In this document: in pieces, positions 33,847 to 44,626 of the stretch
Position numbering within the stretch: position 1 is the stretch's first letter
Layout of the letters: every line of letters begins with the position of its first letter
Assembly: GCF_002127325.2 (NCBI RefSeq)
Contig: NC_035448.2
Coordinates: forward strand, 11,299,408-11,363,407
From: Helianthus annuus
Taxonomy: Eukaryota > Streptophyta > Magnoliopsida > Asterales > Asteraceae
Length of the DNA stretch: 64,000 bases
Direction: 5' to 3'
Translations under genes and position numbers: made by a program
The notes under the pieces: generated by a model
What the model was told of the DNA's origin: nothing
Databases searched by the model: none
The model's input: only the letters and a program-made list of their open reading frames with translations

Positions 33847-34805
33847 TTTCTAGCTGCTTGTAGACAACCTCGGGTTTTCTGTATTATCACCGAGTACCTT
33901 TCAGAAGGTTCATTAAGGGCGTACTTGCATAAGCTTGAGGATAATACGAGAAAAGAGAGAACATCTTCCGTTAGAAAAGCTTAACTTACCGTTGGATGGC
34001 TCTCGAGATGATTAAACGGAAATCCTACGGCCGAAAAGTTGATGTGTACGGATTTGGGCTCATTTTATGGGAGATGGTGGCCGGGACTATCCCATATAAA
34101 GATATGACTCCGATACAAGTTGCATTTGCCGTAGTTCATAAGGTATATCGTCTTCATTTGTCATATGTATATATATATATTAGTGTGCTAAACGGGTCTG
34201 GGTTGGCGGGTTGAACACGGCACGAACCTGAAACGCTGCATGAACCTGAAAATTGTGTCTGGCAGGTGAACCTGAACACGGCACGAGTATTCTCGGGTTG
34301 ACACAACCACGACCCATTTAACCCGATTTTTTTTATGTTGTGCATAATTGCTCTAAAATCACAATCTCTTATAATTTTTAAATGTTGCCGCAAAATAGCC
34401 AACCTTCAGTTAGGACATAAGAAACACTATTCAGAAAATATAAACGGGTTACAAGAGTCAACCCCTGAACCTGCAGGTCAACCAAATCCGGTCCGTTTCC
34501 AGATTATTACAACTTCAAATTACAGAAGATCTAATAAGCATGATCTACATTCGCGTTTTCAGAATCTACGACCGACTATTCCAGATAACTGTCCTCCAGC
34601 AATGAGAGCATTAATCGAGCAATGTTGGTCATCACACCCCGAGAAAAGGCTCGATTTCTGGCAGCTGGTAAAGGTGATAGAGGAGTTTGAAACATTAGTC
34701 GCTCGCGAAGGAAATTTGGATCTTTTACAGTACCCGACATGTTTAGATCATAAAAAGGGCCTTCGACATTGGATTCAAAAACTCAGCTCTCATCATCATG
34801 CCTAA
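33847..34805 (+). pseudogene. Raf-like (HT1-type) protein kinase gene fragment
   Basis: Three exon pieces. 33847-33984 (after an acceptor GTGGTAG) reads FLAACRQPRVFCIITEYLSE then GSLRAYLHKLE, then unrelated residues and a stop. 33984-34142 reads TYRWMALEMIKRKSYGRK...MTPIQVAFAVVHK with a GTATAT donor. 34563-34805 (acceptor TTTTCAG) reads NLRPTIPDNCPPAMRALIEQ to the end, GLRHWIQKLSS and a stop. These match the C-lobe of plant Raf-like kinases related to HT1. The catalytic loop (HRDLK) and DFG segment are missing between the first two pieces, and the APE motif reads ALE. The intron at 34143-34562 contains a repeat with CGGGTTGACAC words. It is a captured, inactive fragment. Confidence 0.8.
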
Positions 34806-35389
34806 ACCGAGGTTTTCATGAAACTTTTTGCAATGTAATTAAACCGCGGAGTGTTTGTTTTTGTCCTCTGTTTTCATTTTCTTATATGAATGTTTAGTTT
34901 TTACCGGTACATTGATGTGAATGATTGCTTACAGAAAACCCGAAACATATTGATTCGGTCATATTATAACGGTGAATATGATTCTGGAGATTGGATTATG
35001 GTATTTAGCCCGCCACGTAGCACGGGGATTATAATTGAATCTGATGAGTCGGGACACCCGCTGCAACGCGCGGGCCTTCCCACTAGTATACAATTATGGG
35101 TGAGGAATTGTGTATTTACTTTTATCTTCTCAAAACCGAAAAAAATAAAACATTAATTAAGTTACAGAAAATTCCAAATTAATTGTAGGCCATACAATAT
35201 AATATAAAACAGTGTTAACAATTACAAATGTTATATACAATTAGGTGATACCCCGTTTGCGTTACGGGGCGATGACCAAATAATTCTCAACCAACTAAAA
35301 AAATACTACTATAGTTTTGCTAGAAAGAAAAAGTAAAAAGAGTGTTATGCAACTACTTAACACGATTATTAGCTGTGGGCAAAGTCATA

Positions 35390-35701
35390 TTTTTGTTTTT
35401 TACTTGGGGGAAAAATCAAAATTTTTATCCCGAGGGTAAAATCCTAACTTTTAGCTAGGGGAAAACCATATTTTTATTTTGTACTTGAGGCAAAAACGTA
35501 ATTTTGAATTGAGGGTGATATCTTAATTTTGAACCGAGGGGAAAATCGTAACTTTTAGCTGGTGGCAAAAGCATAATTTTATTTTAAACCGGGGGCAAAT
35601 ACGTAATTTTAAAATGGGGCAAAACCATAATTTTAAAGTGGGTATAAAATAATAAATTGGTGTAAAATCGTAATTTCTAGCCGGGGGGGGGGGGGGGGGG
35701 G
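35390..35701. repeat. Degenerate ~38-bp tandem repeats ending in a G run
   Basis: About eight imperfect units of the form GGGGGCAAAAxCGTAATTTT, ending in roughly 18 consecutive G at about 35683-35700. It lies in the outer Helitron, after the inner one. Confidence 0.75.
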
Positions 35702-35954
35702 AACAAAATTTTATTTATTTATTTTATTAAACTAAGGTAGTTAAGAATAGAACCTATTTAAAAAATGTTTATAACGGGTAAACAAAAATATTAATCAATG
35801 TTTATTGGTTCTATACTTTTATTTCCGTGTTCAATTCTCAACTCAAATACGGTAATCACTATGTTTACGTGACATTTATAAGAACCATTATCACAATCAC
35901 CCCATTTATCGTATATCGAGTATATCCGTTAGTTTTTTTAGAGATATTACTACA

Positions 35955-36236
35955 CAAAATTACATTTATGCAACTCGTGTAATACACAAGGTTTTTAAAA
36001 AATACAAATTTTTATTATGTAGTGTATAAAATTAGATTTATTCAATCCATATAATACATAGGGTTTATAAAGATATAACTTTTTATTGTTTGGTATATAA
36101 AATTACATGTGCTCAACCCGTATAACACATGATGTTCTTAAAAATGTAACTTTTTCATTATTTAATATATAGAATTAAATTAACTCAACCGGTACAATAC
36201 ACGGGTTTCTCAAATATATAACTTTTTTTTTATTAT
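35955..36236. repeat. Helitron subterminal tandem repeats
   Basis: About four units of 80-90 bp, each with ACTCAACCCGTGTAATACACGGG-like words and TATATAAAATTAC, precede the outer Helitron 3' end. A fifth unit containing the real terminus lies at 36650-36702. They are separated by the MITE at 36240-36646. The hairpin word is repeated in degenerate form in each unit. Confidence 0.65.
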
Positions 36237-36239
36237 TTA

Positions 36240-36646
36240 GTGCATGTTTGGCTAAGCTTTTCAAACTAACTTATTGGCTTATTGACTTATCAAAAAGTCA
36301 ATAAGGAGTTTATAGTGTTTGACAAATTGAAAAGTGCTTTTTAAAATGACTTTTTGATACGAAGGAAAAGAAGTTTTTGAAAAGTTAAGAGATTGTGACT
36401 TCTTGATCAGCTTATAGCTTTTCAAACAACAAATTACCAATATACCCCTTATTTTTTAACACCCCTTATGAAAGAATGTTCATTTTAGTCATTTTAAATC
36501 AATAAGCTAAGCCAAACACTTTTTAAAAAATAACTTATTGATTTATTGACTTTTCCCACCCCATAAGCTAATTCAAACACTATTTTTAAATAGTCTTTTT
36601 TCCCAAAAGTCCTTTTTAACTCTAATAAGCTTAGCCAAACATGCCC
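36240..36646. mobile_element. PIF/Harbinger (Tourist-like) MITE, TSD TTA
   Basis: Inverted ends GTGCATGTTTGGCTAAGC and GCTTAGCCAAACATGCCC, flanked by TTA (36237-36239, 36647-36649). A shorter relative lies at 54055-54244. It is inserted in the outer Helitron tail. Confidence 0.85.
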
Positions 36647-36737
36647 TTAATATATAAAATTACATTTATTCAACCCGTGTAATACACGGGGTTCTAACCT
36701 AGTATAATATAATATAATAGTGGGATAACTTATGATC

Positions 36738-36813
36738 AACGGTAAAAACAAGACAAACGTTTTTTTTTTAATTAACTAATTAATAGTGGGATAACTTATG
36801 ATATTTTAATTAA
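36738..36813. repeat. Tandem unit GGTAAAAACAAGACAAACG (part 2)
   Basis: Same unit as the array at 29444-29632, here after the Helitron block; followed by GATAACTTATGATATTTTAATTAA. Confidence 0.7.
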
Positions 36814-37252
36814 CAGTAAACTGTTAAAATGGTCTTAAACTTTCAAAATGGTTTCTGAGGTTTGGTCATGTTTGTTACTTTAATTCAAAACTTAAACTTT
36901 TTGAATCTGCTATGGTTTCAATTTTATTTTGTTGTCAATTTCATTCAAAAGCAAAATATGGTCAGATTTTTCAGTTAACATCCAGTTTATTTTTTTTTCT
37001 CCCTTCTAATGAAGGGAAAATGGTCAGATTTTTTAATTTGGTATAAAAAAAAGTTAAAAGATCATTTTGCCCTTCATTAAAAGGAAGGGAAAGGATAAAA
37101 AAACTGGATGTTAACTGAAAAATCTGATCAGATTTTGCTTTTGAATGGAAATGGCAACAAATTTGAAACCACGCCCAGATTTAAAAGTTTTGAGTTTTGA
37201 ACTAAAGTGACAAAAATGACCAAACCTCAGGGAGCATTTTGGCAGTTTACTC
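36814..37252. mobile_element. MULE-type MITE, 9-bp TSD TTTAATTAA
   Basis: Long inverted arms (CAGTAAACTGTTAAAATGG against GGCAGTTTACTC) with exact TSD copies at 36805-36813 and 37253-37261. No coding capacity. Confidence 0.85.
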
Positions 37253-37638
37253 TTTAATTAAACACTTAAAACTTATTAATATTATTAGAGTTAATTACAC
37301 AGATGGACCCTATGGTTTATATCTAGTTTCACCTTTGGATACTAACTTTTTTTAACAGGTTTAGGTTTTATGGTTTCAATTTTGTAGCACCTTTGGGTAC
37401 TAACATCAAAATTATCAATATAATCACTAAAATACCCTTCTATTTTTTATGTTATCAATGTAACACCTTTGCGTACTAACACCTAATTTTATTTAAGTTT
37501 AAATCAATTTTACAAAGAATTTTGAATTAAAATTATTTTTGTCTATAACAATTTAAAAAAAAAAAATTGAATGCTACTTCAATTAACGTGTAACAATTTT
37601 TGTCTAATTTTTGTCTAATATAATGACTAAAAATTTTA

Positions 37639-38067
37639 GAGTGAATTTCAAGGATTGTCCTTTATTTTTATACCCATTTTCAGGCGCTGTCCTTTAAGTT
37701 CAAAATTGACGAGTTTTGTCCTTTATGTTTTCATATCATACACGTTTTGTCCTTTAGGCCTAACCCAGTTAGTTTTTTCTGTTAAATTTGGTCATATGCT
37801 TTGCACATGAGGGCATTTTTGTCAATTCAAAGGTTGCAAAAGCTTTGAGCTGTAAATCTGCCGTTGAACTTACCTTTGAATTGACAAAAATGCCCTCATG
37901 TGCAAAGCATATGACCAAATTTAACTGAAGAAACTAACTGGGTTAGGCCTAAAGGACAAAACGTGTATGATATGAAAACATAAAGGACAAAACTCGTTAA
38001 TTTTGAACATAAAGGACAACGCCTGAAAATGGGTATAAAGATAAAGGATAATCTTTGAAATTCACTC
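37639..38067. mobile_element. MULE-type MITE, TSD AAAATTTTA
   Basis: Arms of about 195 bp (GAGTGAATTTCAAGG...) nearly meet in the centre. The exact 9-bp TSD is at 37630-37638 and 38068-38076. Typical words are TGTCCTTTA and its complement TAAAGGACA. Confidence 0.9.
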
Positions 38068-38171
38068 AAAATTTTATTTTATTACCGTGTAACAAAGATT
38101 AAACTGGCCGCATCCAATGATCCTTTTGTGTTTGAAATGCTAAAGATTCAAGTCTTGTATTTATTAATTAA

Positions 38172-38836
38172 CTAGGTTATAACCCCGTGTATTACACGGG
38201 TTGAGTAAATAAATTTATATACTAAATAATAAAATATTATATCTTTAAAAACTTCCTTTATTGCATGAGTTGAATAAATATAATTTTATATATTAAATAA
38301 TAAAAATTTATATATATAAGAACCATATTGTACGGGTTGAATTAATGTAATTTTATATATCAGATAAAAAATTATATCTTTAAAACCACATGTATTACAC
38401 GAGTTGAATAAATGTAATATTGTTTACCAATTAATAAAATAATACATCTTTAAAAAACCTCATTTATTACACGAGTTAAATAAATGTAATTTTATATACC
38501 AAATAATAAAAAAGTTAGTAAATGTAATTTTGTATAGTGAAAATAAAAATATTTAATATATTAATACAAAGTTTGGTTTTCGTGATAAATAATTTGTTTT
38601 ATAAAAAATGTTTTAAATTAACAATTTAAAATTTTGGATAATATTTTATTAGAAAAATGGAAGAATGGTATTCGAAATTTAAAGTAGGATAAAATTTAAT
38701 ATTAACTCATTATTCATTTATTTATTTAGTTAATATAAGATAAGTTTGGAAGTGAGGCGAGAAAATCATAAAACAAATACCTACAATGAACGACATGTGT
38801 CACACATTAATGTTTTATTATATAGTATAGTATAGA
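38172..38836 (-). mobile_element. Small Helitron, minus strand
   Basis: On the minus strand it begins TCTATACTATACTATATAA at 38836 after host A and ends CCCGTGT-AAT-ACACGGG, GTTATAAC, CTAG (38175-38172) before host T. The 3' terminus is nearly identical to that at 36702. Interior: AT-rich tandem units, no genes. Confidence 0.75.
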
Positions 38837-38959
38837 TAAAAATTTAGATTGATATAAATAGATTATTTTGTTGTAGGAAAATTTGTTAACCAAGTCTCAA
38901 TAAATTTAACCCATTATTTAAAACTCCGTAAATGTATAAATGATAAATAATATTAGTTA

Positions 38960-39244
38960 GAGTAAATTACGATTTTGGCCTCTGTGGTTATATCGCTCTT
39001 ACCCTTTTAGCCCAAAAAAGAATTTTTTTAATATCTGAGCCCCCAACGTCTTTTTTTCTAACCCTTTTGGCTCGTAACACTAACCTCATCCATTAAATGT
39101 TAGGGGCCAAAAGGGTTAGAAAAAAGACGTTAGGGGCCAAAAAGATTAGAAAAAAAGACGTTGGTGGCTCAGATGTTAAAAATTCTTTTTTGGCTAAATG
39201 AGTAAAAGTGATATAACCACATGGGCCAAAATCGTAATTTACTC
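38960..39244. mobile_element. MULE-type MITE, TSD TATTAGTTA/TATTAGTAA
   Basis: Inverted arms GAGTAAATTACGATTTTGGCC...GGCCAAAATCGTAATTTACTC with 8 of 9 TSD bases matching (38951-38959, 39245-39253). Confidence 0.8.
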
Positions 39245-39411
39245 TATTAGTAAATAAATAATATTATAAATGAGAAGGAGACTAAACTAAATAATAATTA
39301 TCCATAAGAAATTAAACTAAATAATATTTAGTAAGAGGATTATCTATAATTAGTTATAAAAGATTAAACTAAAATAATACTTATCTATAAAACATGGCCT
39401 AATATGATAAC

Positions 39412-39451
39412 AAGTGTCCCTAAAATAGTTTCTTTTATTATATAGTATAGA
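39412..39451 (-). mobile_element. Helitron 5' terminus, 3' end not found
   Basis: The minus strand from 39451 reads TCTATACTATATAATAAAAG and continues with AGGGACACTTGT, matching the start of the outer Helitron at 31672. Its partner 3' end is not clear; the sequence downstream holds other elements. Confidence 0.5.
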
Positions 39452-40013
39452 TAGATATGACCAAAAAAGGATCCATTTTGTTATTTTTCTTGAAAAAGTT
39501 CTTTGAACCTAATTTTCATGTATTAAGTCCTATAAATGTTTAAAAAAAAACTCAAAATGTTTATCAACCCAGTTTGTTATGTTAAATTCTTGAAGCTTAC
39601 ACTTGTGTAAAAAATAGTTAAAAGTAATAAATTGTTACATGGTAATTAAAGTGGCATTCAATTTTTTTAAGCTTAAATAAAATTAAACAAAAATTGTTAC
39701 ACGGTAATTGAAGTGGCATTCAATTTTTTTAAAATTGTTATAGACAAAAATAATTTTAATTCAAAATTCTTTGTAAATTTGATTTAAACTTAAATAAAAT
39801 AAAATTAAATATTAATACCCAAAGGTGTTACATTGAAAAAGTTAAAAAAATGGAAGGGTATTTTAGTCATTATATTGATAATTTTGGTGTTAGTACCCAA
39901 AGTTGTTACAAAATTGAAACTATAAAACCTAAACCTGTTAAAAAAAATTAGTACCCAAAGGTGAAACTAGCTATAAACATAGGGTCCAACTGAGTAATTA
40001 ACTCATATTATTA

Positions 40014-42010
40014 TACATTATTATTATATTATTTATTGTTGATATTATATTATACTAATTATACATTAGGAAAAAATTACAAGTTTTGTCCTTTATCTTT
40101 ATCAACAAACAACCTTTAGTTACCAATATTGCCTAAATCATGCATGTTTCACTACTTCATGAACTTGAATATTTGTAAAAATTTGTAGTAACTTGGTAGT
40201 GTGTTTTGTAAGTTTAGTTACCCTTTAAAGTGTGGTTGTTTATATAAAAACATCATTCTTGAATGATTTAGATGTTTACAACTTGTAATCATATTTTTCA
40301 AAAATATTTCTTTATGTATTCTTCTTGTTACACAAGTGTTTCTACACTTGTTTAACCACTAAAATAAGATTTGTTTATGTAAGAACCAAGTTTTAGCAAA
40401 ACTTATATTTTTAGCTTGGTTTCTTTAGAAATCCTCCATAAATCTTTAGATCTATAAGTATTATTACTCACATTAATCATTATTTTTCAAGAAAACAATA
40501 TATTCTTTCAAGTTCATGTCTTGCATGAGGATGATTTATAAATCTCTAATATTTTCATCCTCTCATCTTGCTAGATTATGTTTTTAATCATGATCTAGCA
40601 AGATCATATAATGATCTACATCATTTACACAAACCATCAATCATCAAGCATCATAACAACACTAAACAACATGATTTCTTTAAGATTTCTTATAGTTTTA
40701 TGCTTATGTTCATGTTTCATCTTCAAGTTTCTTAGTGTTCTTCATGATTTTCAACATGTATCATTCTTTAACCACTTGAAATAGATGTAAAATGGAAGGA
40801 TTTGTGTTCTTACCACTAGCTCAAGGCTAGGGATGATTCAAGTGAAGAAAACAAGTGGATAAAAACAAATGATGAAGGTCCTTCAACTTCCGAAAGCTCC
40901 AAGCTTCCTAACCTAGCTCCTTACACCTTAATATCACATGGGAATGAATGGAATGGAAGTGAAAATGAAGGTGGTGTAGAGGTGATGTGTGGCCGTGAGT
41001 TTTGGGAGGAGGATGGAGAAGATGGAGTTTGTGAAATGGAGTTATGAACTAGTGGCTTTACTTGTAATCTTCCACCATTTTATAAACCATTGTATAACAT
41101 GCTTCTAAAAGGACCAACATGATCCAATTAATTAATCACATAAAATCTTGATGTAGGCCCTTGTGTTGCCCGTTCCATAGGTGAAGGGGGGGGGGGTCTT
41201 TGGCTAGGTTCCAACTAGTTAGTTAGTTAAGTAGTTAGAATTCAAGTGTTAGTTAGGTACTTGGTTACTAGATATTTTTATGTAGTGTTATGATGTTCAG
41301 GGACCATAACTAGCTTGGTAATGTTAAAACAGTGCTTCTAGTGTAACTTTGGTGTTTCGGGTAGTGTCCGGTTGTTCGGTTGGTTACCGGTTCGTTAAGG
41401 TGCTAAACTTTGCAGTTTAGTGTGCTTTATGTTACTATTTGTGACCGTTTCGGTTCCCGGCACTTAGGAAAGTATTCAGGACCATTTAACCATATTTCTG
41501 CATGATATTAAGTTGTTAAATTGCTGAATTTTTGCTGAATTTGTTGAATTCTGCAGTGTATGAGAGTTTTTAGGCACTTTCCGGCACTTAAACTATCACT
41601 AGGAAGGCAGTTTTATGATCCTTACTTTCCTACACACTATACTAGTGTAATACTTGGTTTCTTGCTCATTCTGTGTCTCAATATAATGTCTGTCTATCTA
41701 CTGAACTCTGTCAGCATTTTTCTGATTTGCCGGATAACTATGCTAACTATGTTTCGTGCACCATTTGAGTTAATAAAGTTTTTATGCAATAATGACATGG
41801 CATTTAGCAATATATGATGCACATGTATGTATATGGTAATAAATAGAAAGCAATTCAAGTAATTAATTGTAAATTTAGCACAGTCATTAAGCACTAATCA
41901 TTATTTAATAACTGTACGGATATATGCAAATTTGACAGTTGTCACATGAGTAGTAGGTACAGTTAACCGAAATACAAGCATACATGTTATGAAAGTGAGA
42001 AATATTCGTC
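40014..42010. other. Unclassified repeat-like region, no gene seen
   Basis: AT-rich to about 40.8 kb, then sequence with the look of LTR or retrotransposon leader DNA (40850-41200 and 41210-41810; repeated AGTTAGTTAAGTAGTTAG, a G run at about 41189). The short open frame at 41560-41817 has no recognisable domain. Confidence 0.4.
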
Positions 42011-42017
42011 TTAACGC

Positions 42018-42044
42018 CCGCAACGCGGATGAGGCATAAACTAG
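42018..42044 (+). mobile_element. Helitron 3' terminus
   Basis: Hairpin CCGC-AAC-GCGG (42018-42028), spacer ATGAGGCATAAA and CTAG (42041-42044) followed by T. The 5' partner was not identified; part of the region to the left may belong to it. Confidence 0.5.
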
Positions 42045-42359
42045 TTATTGTTTATAAACATTGCTTTTTTATTAGTGTATAGACTATTGAAATGATTGGG
42101 ACCCTGGTTTTGATTATTGAAATGATTATTCTGGTTCCCTCTTTGATGTTGTCTCGCTTGACGGCTATTGTAATAACCGTCATCATTACTATGCCTGTAG
42201 TCCCAATTCCAATTACCGTTGCCATGATTATCACTTTGATAATCATCTTCATTATCATAATTTTCCGCGTTATAATACTCCCAATCATCTTTATTATCCC
42301 TTTATTCGTCTTCATTGTAGTCACCTTCACCTGTGTGGTATTGATGAACATGGTTGACA

Positions 42360-42745
42360 AAGTCGCTAGGCGCTCCTTAGTTGGTCGTGCGAGGAGTTGA
42401 GAGTACTCGGCCTAGGCGGAGAGTAGTCGAGGAGTACTCGGACATGCTTAATTGTAAAGAAATTAGTTTTTGGAAATTAAATATATGTCAAATAACATAA
42501 ATTTACTTATAATTATAACAAAATACTTGAAAATGATATTCGTTCTTTAGTATGATAGGCACATAAATTATGTTTTATTTTTTTAAGTCAAACTCAGCCT
42601 TAGTTGACCTACTAGATCCGATTTTGGTCGAGATTGACCGCGTTTAATCGATTCCGAGTAATTAGAAGAAGTTGAAGAAAGTCGCCTCGGCAGCCTACCT
42701 TAGAGCGATTACTAAAAGAGTACTCGGACTTGGAAACCTTGTTTT
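42360..42745. repeat. MITE-like sequence with TAGGCG and TACTCGG words
   Basis: The left part has CTAGGCGCTCC, GCCTAGGCGGAG and GAGTACTCGG; the right part has GCCTCGGCAGCC and GAGTACTCGGACTTGG. Probably one decayed hAT-like MITE. Borders are uncertain. The low-complexity stretch 42060-42360 to its left encodes nothing supportable. Confidence 0.35.
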
Positions 42746-42878
42746 ACAACCATGTGTATCAATACTAAGTCGATCCGATGATTAATATCCGGGAACACCA
42801 AAATGGTCATCATCGTTGATGTTGTTCCTCTACTCATCAAGGTTGGGAATTTGTTGTTCATATTGATCCCATTGGTTT

Positions 42879-43697
42879 TAGGGGTGTTCAGAAAAAACCG
42901 TAACCAAATAAAAATCGTAAACCGAACCGTAACCATAACCAAATAAACCGATCCGAATAACGAATTCGGTTTTTGGTTTGGTTTCTAACCTAAACCGAAT
43001 TGTGAGTATGGTTTTTGGTTCGGTTTATGGATCCACATTTTATTTTATTTGGTTTATTCAGTTTATTTGGATAACCGAATAAACCATTTAACTTAATTAA
43101 TTATTAAATAAAAATAATATTATTTTATAAATCATATACAATTTATTAGCCCAAAATAGTTATTTTTATGCATCCCAAAATACCAAATGTAAATCTAAAA
43201 GCCCAGCTCAAACCCACTCATTTCTAAAATAATAGAACTTCAAACCTATAGAAACTAGGGTTTGGGAATTCTACATTTTCTTGGAGAAAGACTCATGTTT
43301 GAAGATTATCTATATTTTGTGCCATTAGACTTGTTAACTATTTATAGTTTCTATGATCTATGTTTTGAAGCTTTAACTTTGTGGTTGTGTCTACGACTAC
43401 TTTATGGATGTGTTTGTTTTATTTCGCAATGAAACTTTCTTGTATTCATATATTGTTAGGTGTAAATTAGTTGTGATGTTCGAAAGTTGGAACACAAACA
43501 TAAATATAAATTAGGAAAAAAAAGTACGTAGTACAATTTGGTTAGATTTGGTTTATTTGGTTTCTAACCGAAACCAAACCGAATTGAATTTGGTTTGGTT
43601 TGGATCGGTTTGCATATTCCTTATTTGGTTTGGGGTACAAAATTTTGAAAACCGAATAAACCAAATAAACCATAAACCGAACTGATGAACACCCCTA
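42879..43697. mobile_element. hAT-type non-autonomous element, 819 bp
   Basis: Ends TAGGGGTGTTCA and TGAACACCCCTA are perfect 12-bp inverted repeats. Flanks ATTGGTTT (42871-42878) and CTTGGTTT (43698-43705) match at 7 of 8 positions, as for an hAT TSD. The subterminal parts repeat AACCGAACC and GGTTTGGTTTGG. The interior (43190-43500) has no coding frame. Confidence 0.82.
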
Positions 43698-43705
43698 CTT
43701 GGTTT

Positions 43706-44621
43706 TGGTTAACTCTTTCAAAGACGGGGTTGCCTCGATTCAATACGATTCGGGTATGCGGTTATGTTACACCTGTTATATAAATCTACCAATTGTTTAA
43801 AAATATCTAAGTGGAAAGAGGTTACAAGTTTGTTTTAAACAAACTATTAAATAGTTTAGAAAAGTCATAATCGACTCAAAATAAATAATACATACATCTT
43901 ATAGAAATGTATAAACTTGTCAAATACACATTATCATTATGACTTGGGTTTCTTCTTCAAAAGGTTGCTTTTATCCCATTAAAAACTTAGAGATGTATAT
44001 TAAAGGCGTTTATTAGAATATCATTTATCAGTAATTGGGTCAACTCATCAATGATACACTGGATCTGATTTATCCTTCTTTTCAAGTTGCAATGGTTCGT
44101 GTCAAAAAAGGTGATTTTTTACAGGTTAAATCGGGTTTGGTCACGTTAGGATGTCGTCAACACCTTTTCTACATTCTATTTTTAATATACTTTAAATTTT
44201 GATGTATTGTTTATGATTACTGAAAAATTATTATAAAAATAATGATACGCCCGTCGTCGTATCACCAACATCAAATTTACTCTCCGCGTCATTCCTAACT
44301 TATTGAAACCATGTATATTCAATCTCTCACTGCTTTAGACTTTCACAATTTTATAAACGTAGTGACCAGGGGGAAAGTGGGTGTTGGTTTGCATTAGTGA
44401 GAAGGTGACGGGTTGTAGTGTTTAAACGGTGGTGACGGTGGTGTTGTGATGATGGGTTGACGACTGTTGTAGGTTGGTTCCAGGGTTGATGTTGATGTAT
44501 GGGTATGAGGTCGCCGGCAAGGTGGAGTGTGGTGGGGTGTGGTCGCTGACAAGATGCAGTGGCCGGAAAAACATGATGGTGGTGGCCTGCGTTAAAGAGT
44601 CACCAGAGAAGAACGTGATGG
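43706..44621. other. No feature identified
   Basis: AT-rich to about 44.35 kb, then G/T-rich low-complexity sequence. A short antisense frame at 44422-44679 has no recognisable domain. Confidence 0.4.
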
Positions 44622-44626
44622 GGTGG

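Larger units (their letters stand above)
31800..35086 (+). mobile_element. Inner Helitron with captured PDI and kinase fragments
   Basis: It starts TCTATAATACTAT after A (31799) and ends with CCCGC-TGCAACGC-GCGGG, CCTTCCCA and CTAG (35083-35086) before T. Without it the outer Helitron reads through an AT site, as expected for Helitron insertion. It holds pieces of at least two unrelated genes in the same orientation (33501-33725 and 33847-34805), which is typical of Helitron capture. 31990-33000 has no recognised gene. Confidence 0.7.
31672..36702 (+). mobile_element. Outer Helitron
   Basis: It starts TCTATACTATAT after host A (31671) and ends with the hairpin CCCGTGT-AAT-ACACGGG (36674-36690), GTTCTAAC and CTAG (36699-36702) before host T. 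The same 3' terminus occurs on the minus strand at 38172-38200. It contains the inner Helitron 31800-35086, several degenerate repeats and a Harbinger-type MITE. No Rep/helicase frame is visible, so it is non-autonomous. Confidence 0.65.
37288..40004. mobile_element. MULE-type element with >300-bp inverted repeats, TSD ATATTATTA
   Basis: Starts GAGTTAATTACACAG and ends CTGAGTAATTAACTC. The arms (37288-37630 and about 39610-40004) are inverted repeats over more than 300 bp, including AGTTTCACCTTTGG and ACAAAGAATTTTGAATTAA. The exact 9-bp TSD ATATTATTA is at 37279-37287 and 40005-40013. Other elements (37639-38067, 38172-38836, 38960-39244, a Helitron 5' end at 39451) fill the middle. No transposase frame is seen. 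Confidence 0.85.

Noticed and set aside
41560..41817. 85-residue frame with hydrophobic stretch
   Set aside because: No family resemblance; in an AT-rich repeat-like region.
42052..42400. Two 102-residue open frames on opposite strands
   Set aside because: Both are low-complexity (Ile/Met/Thr/Val-rich) readings of a simple sequence.
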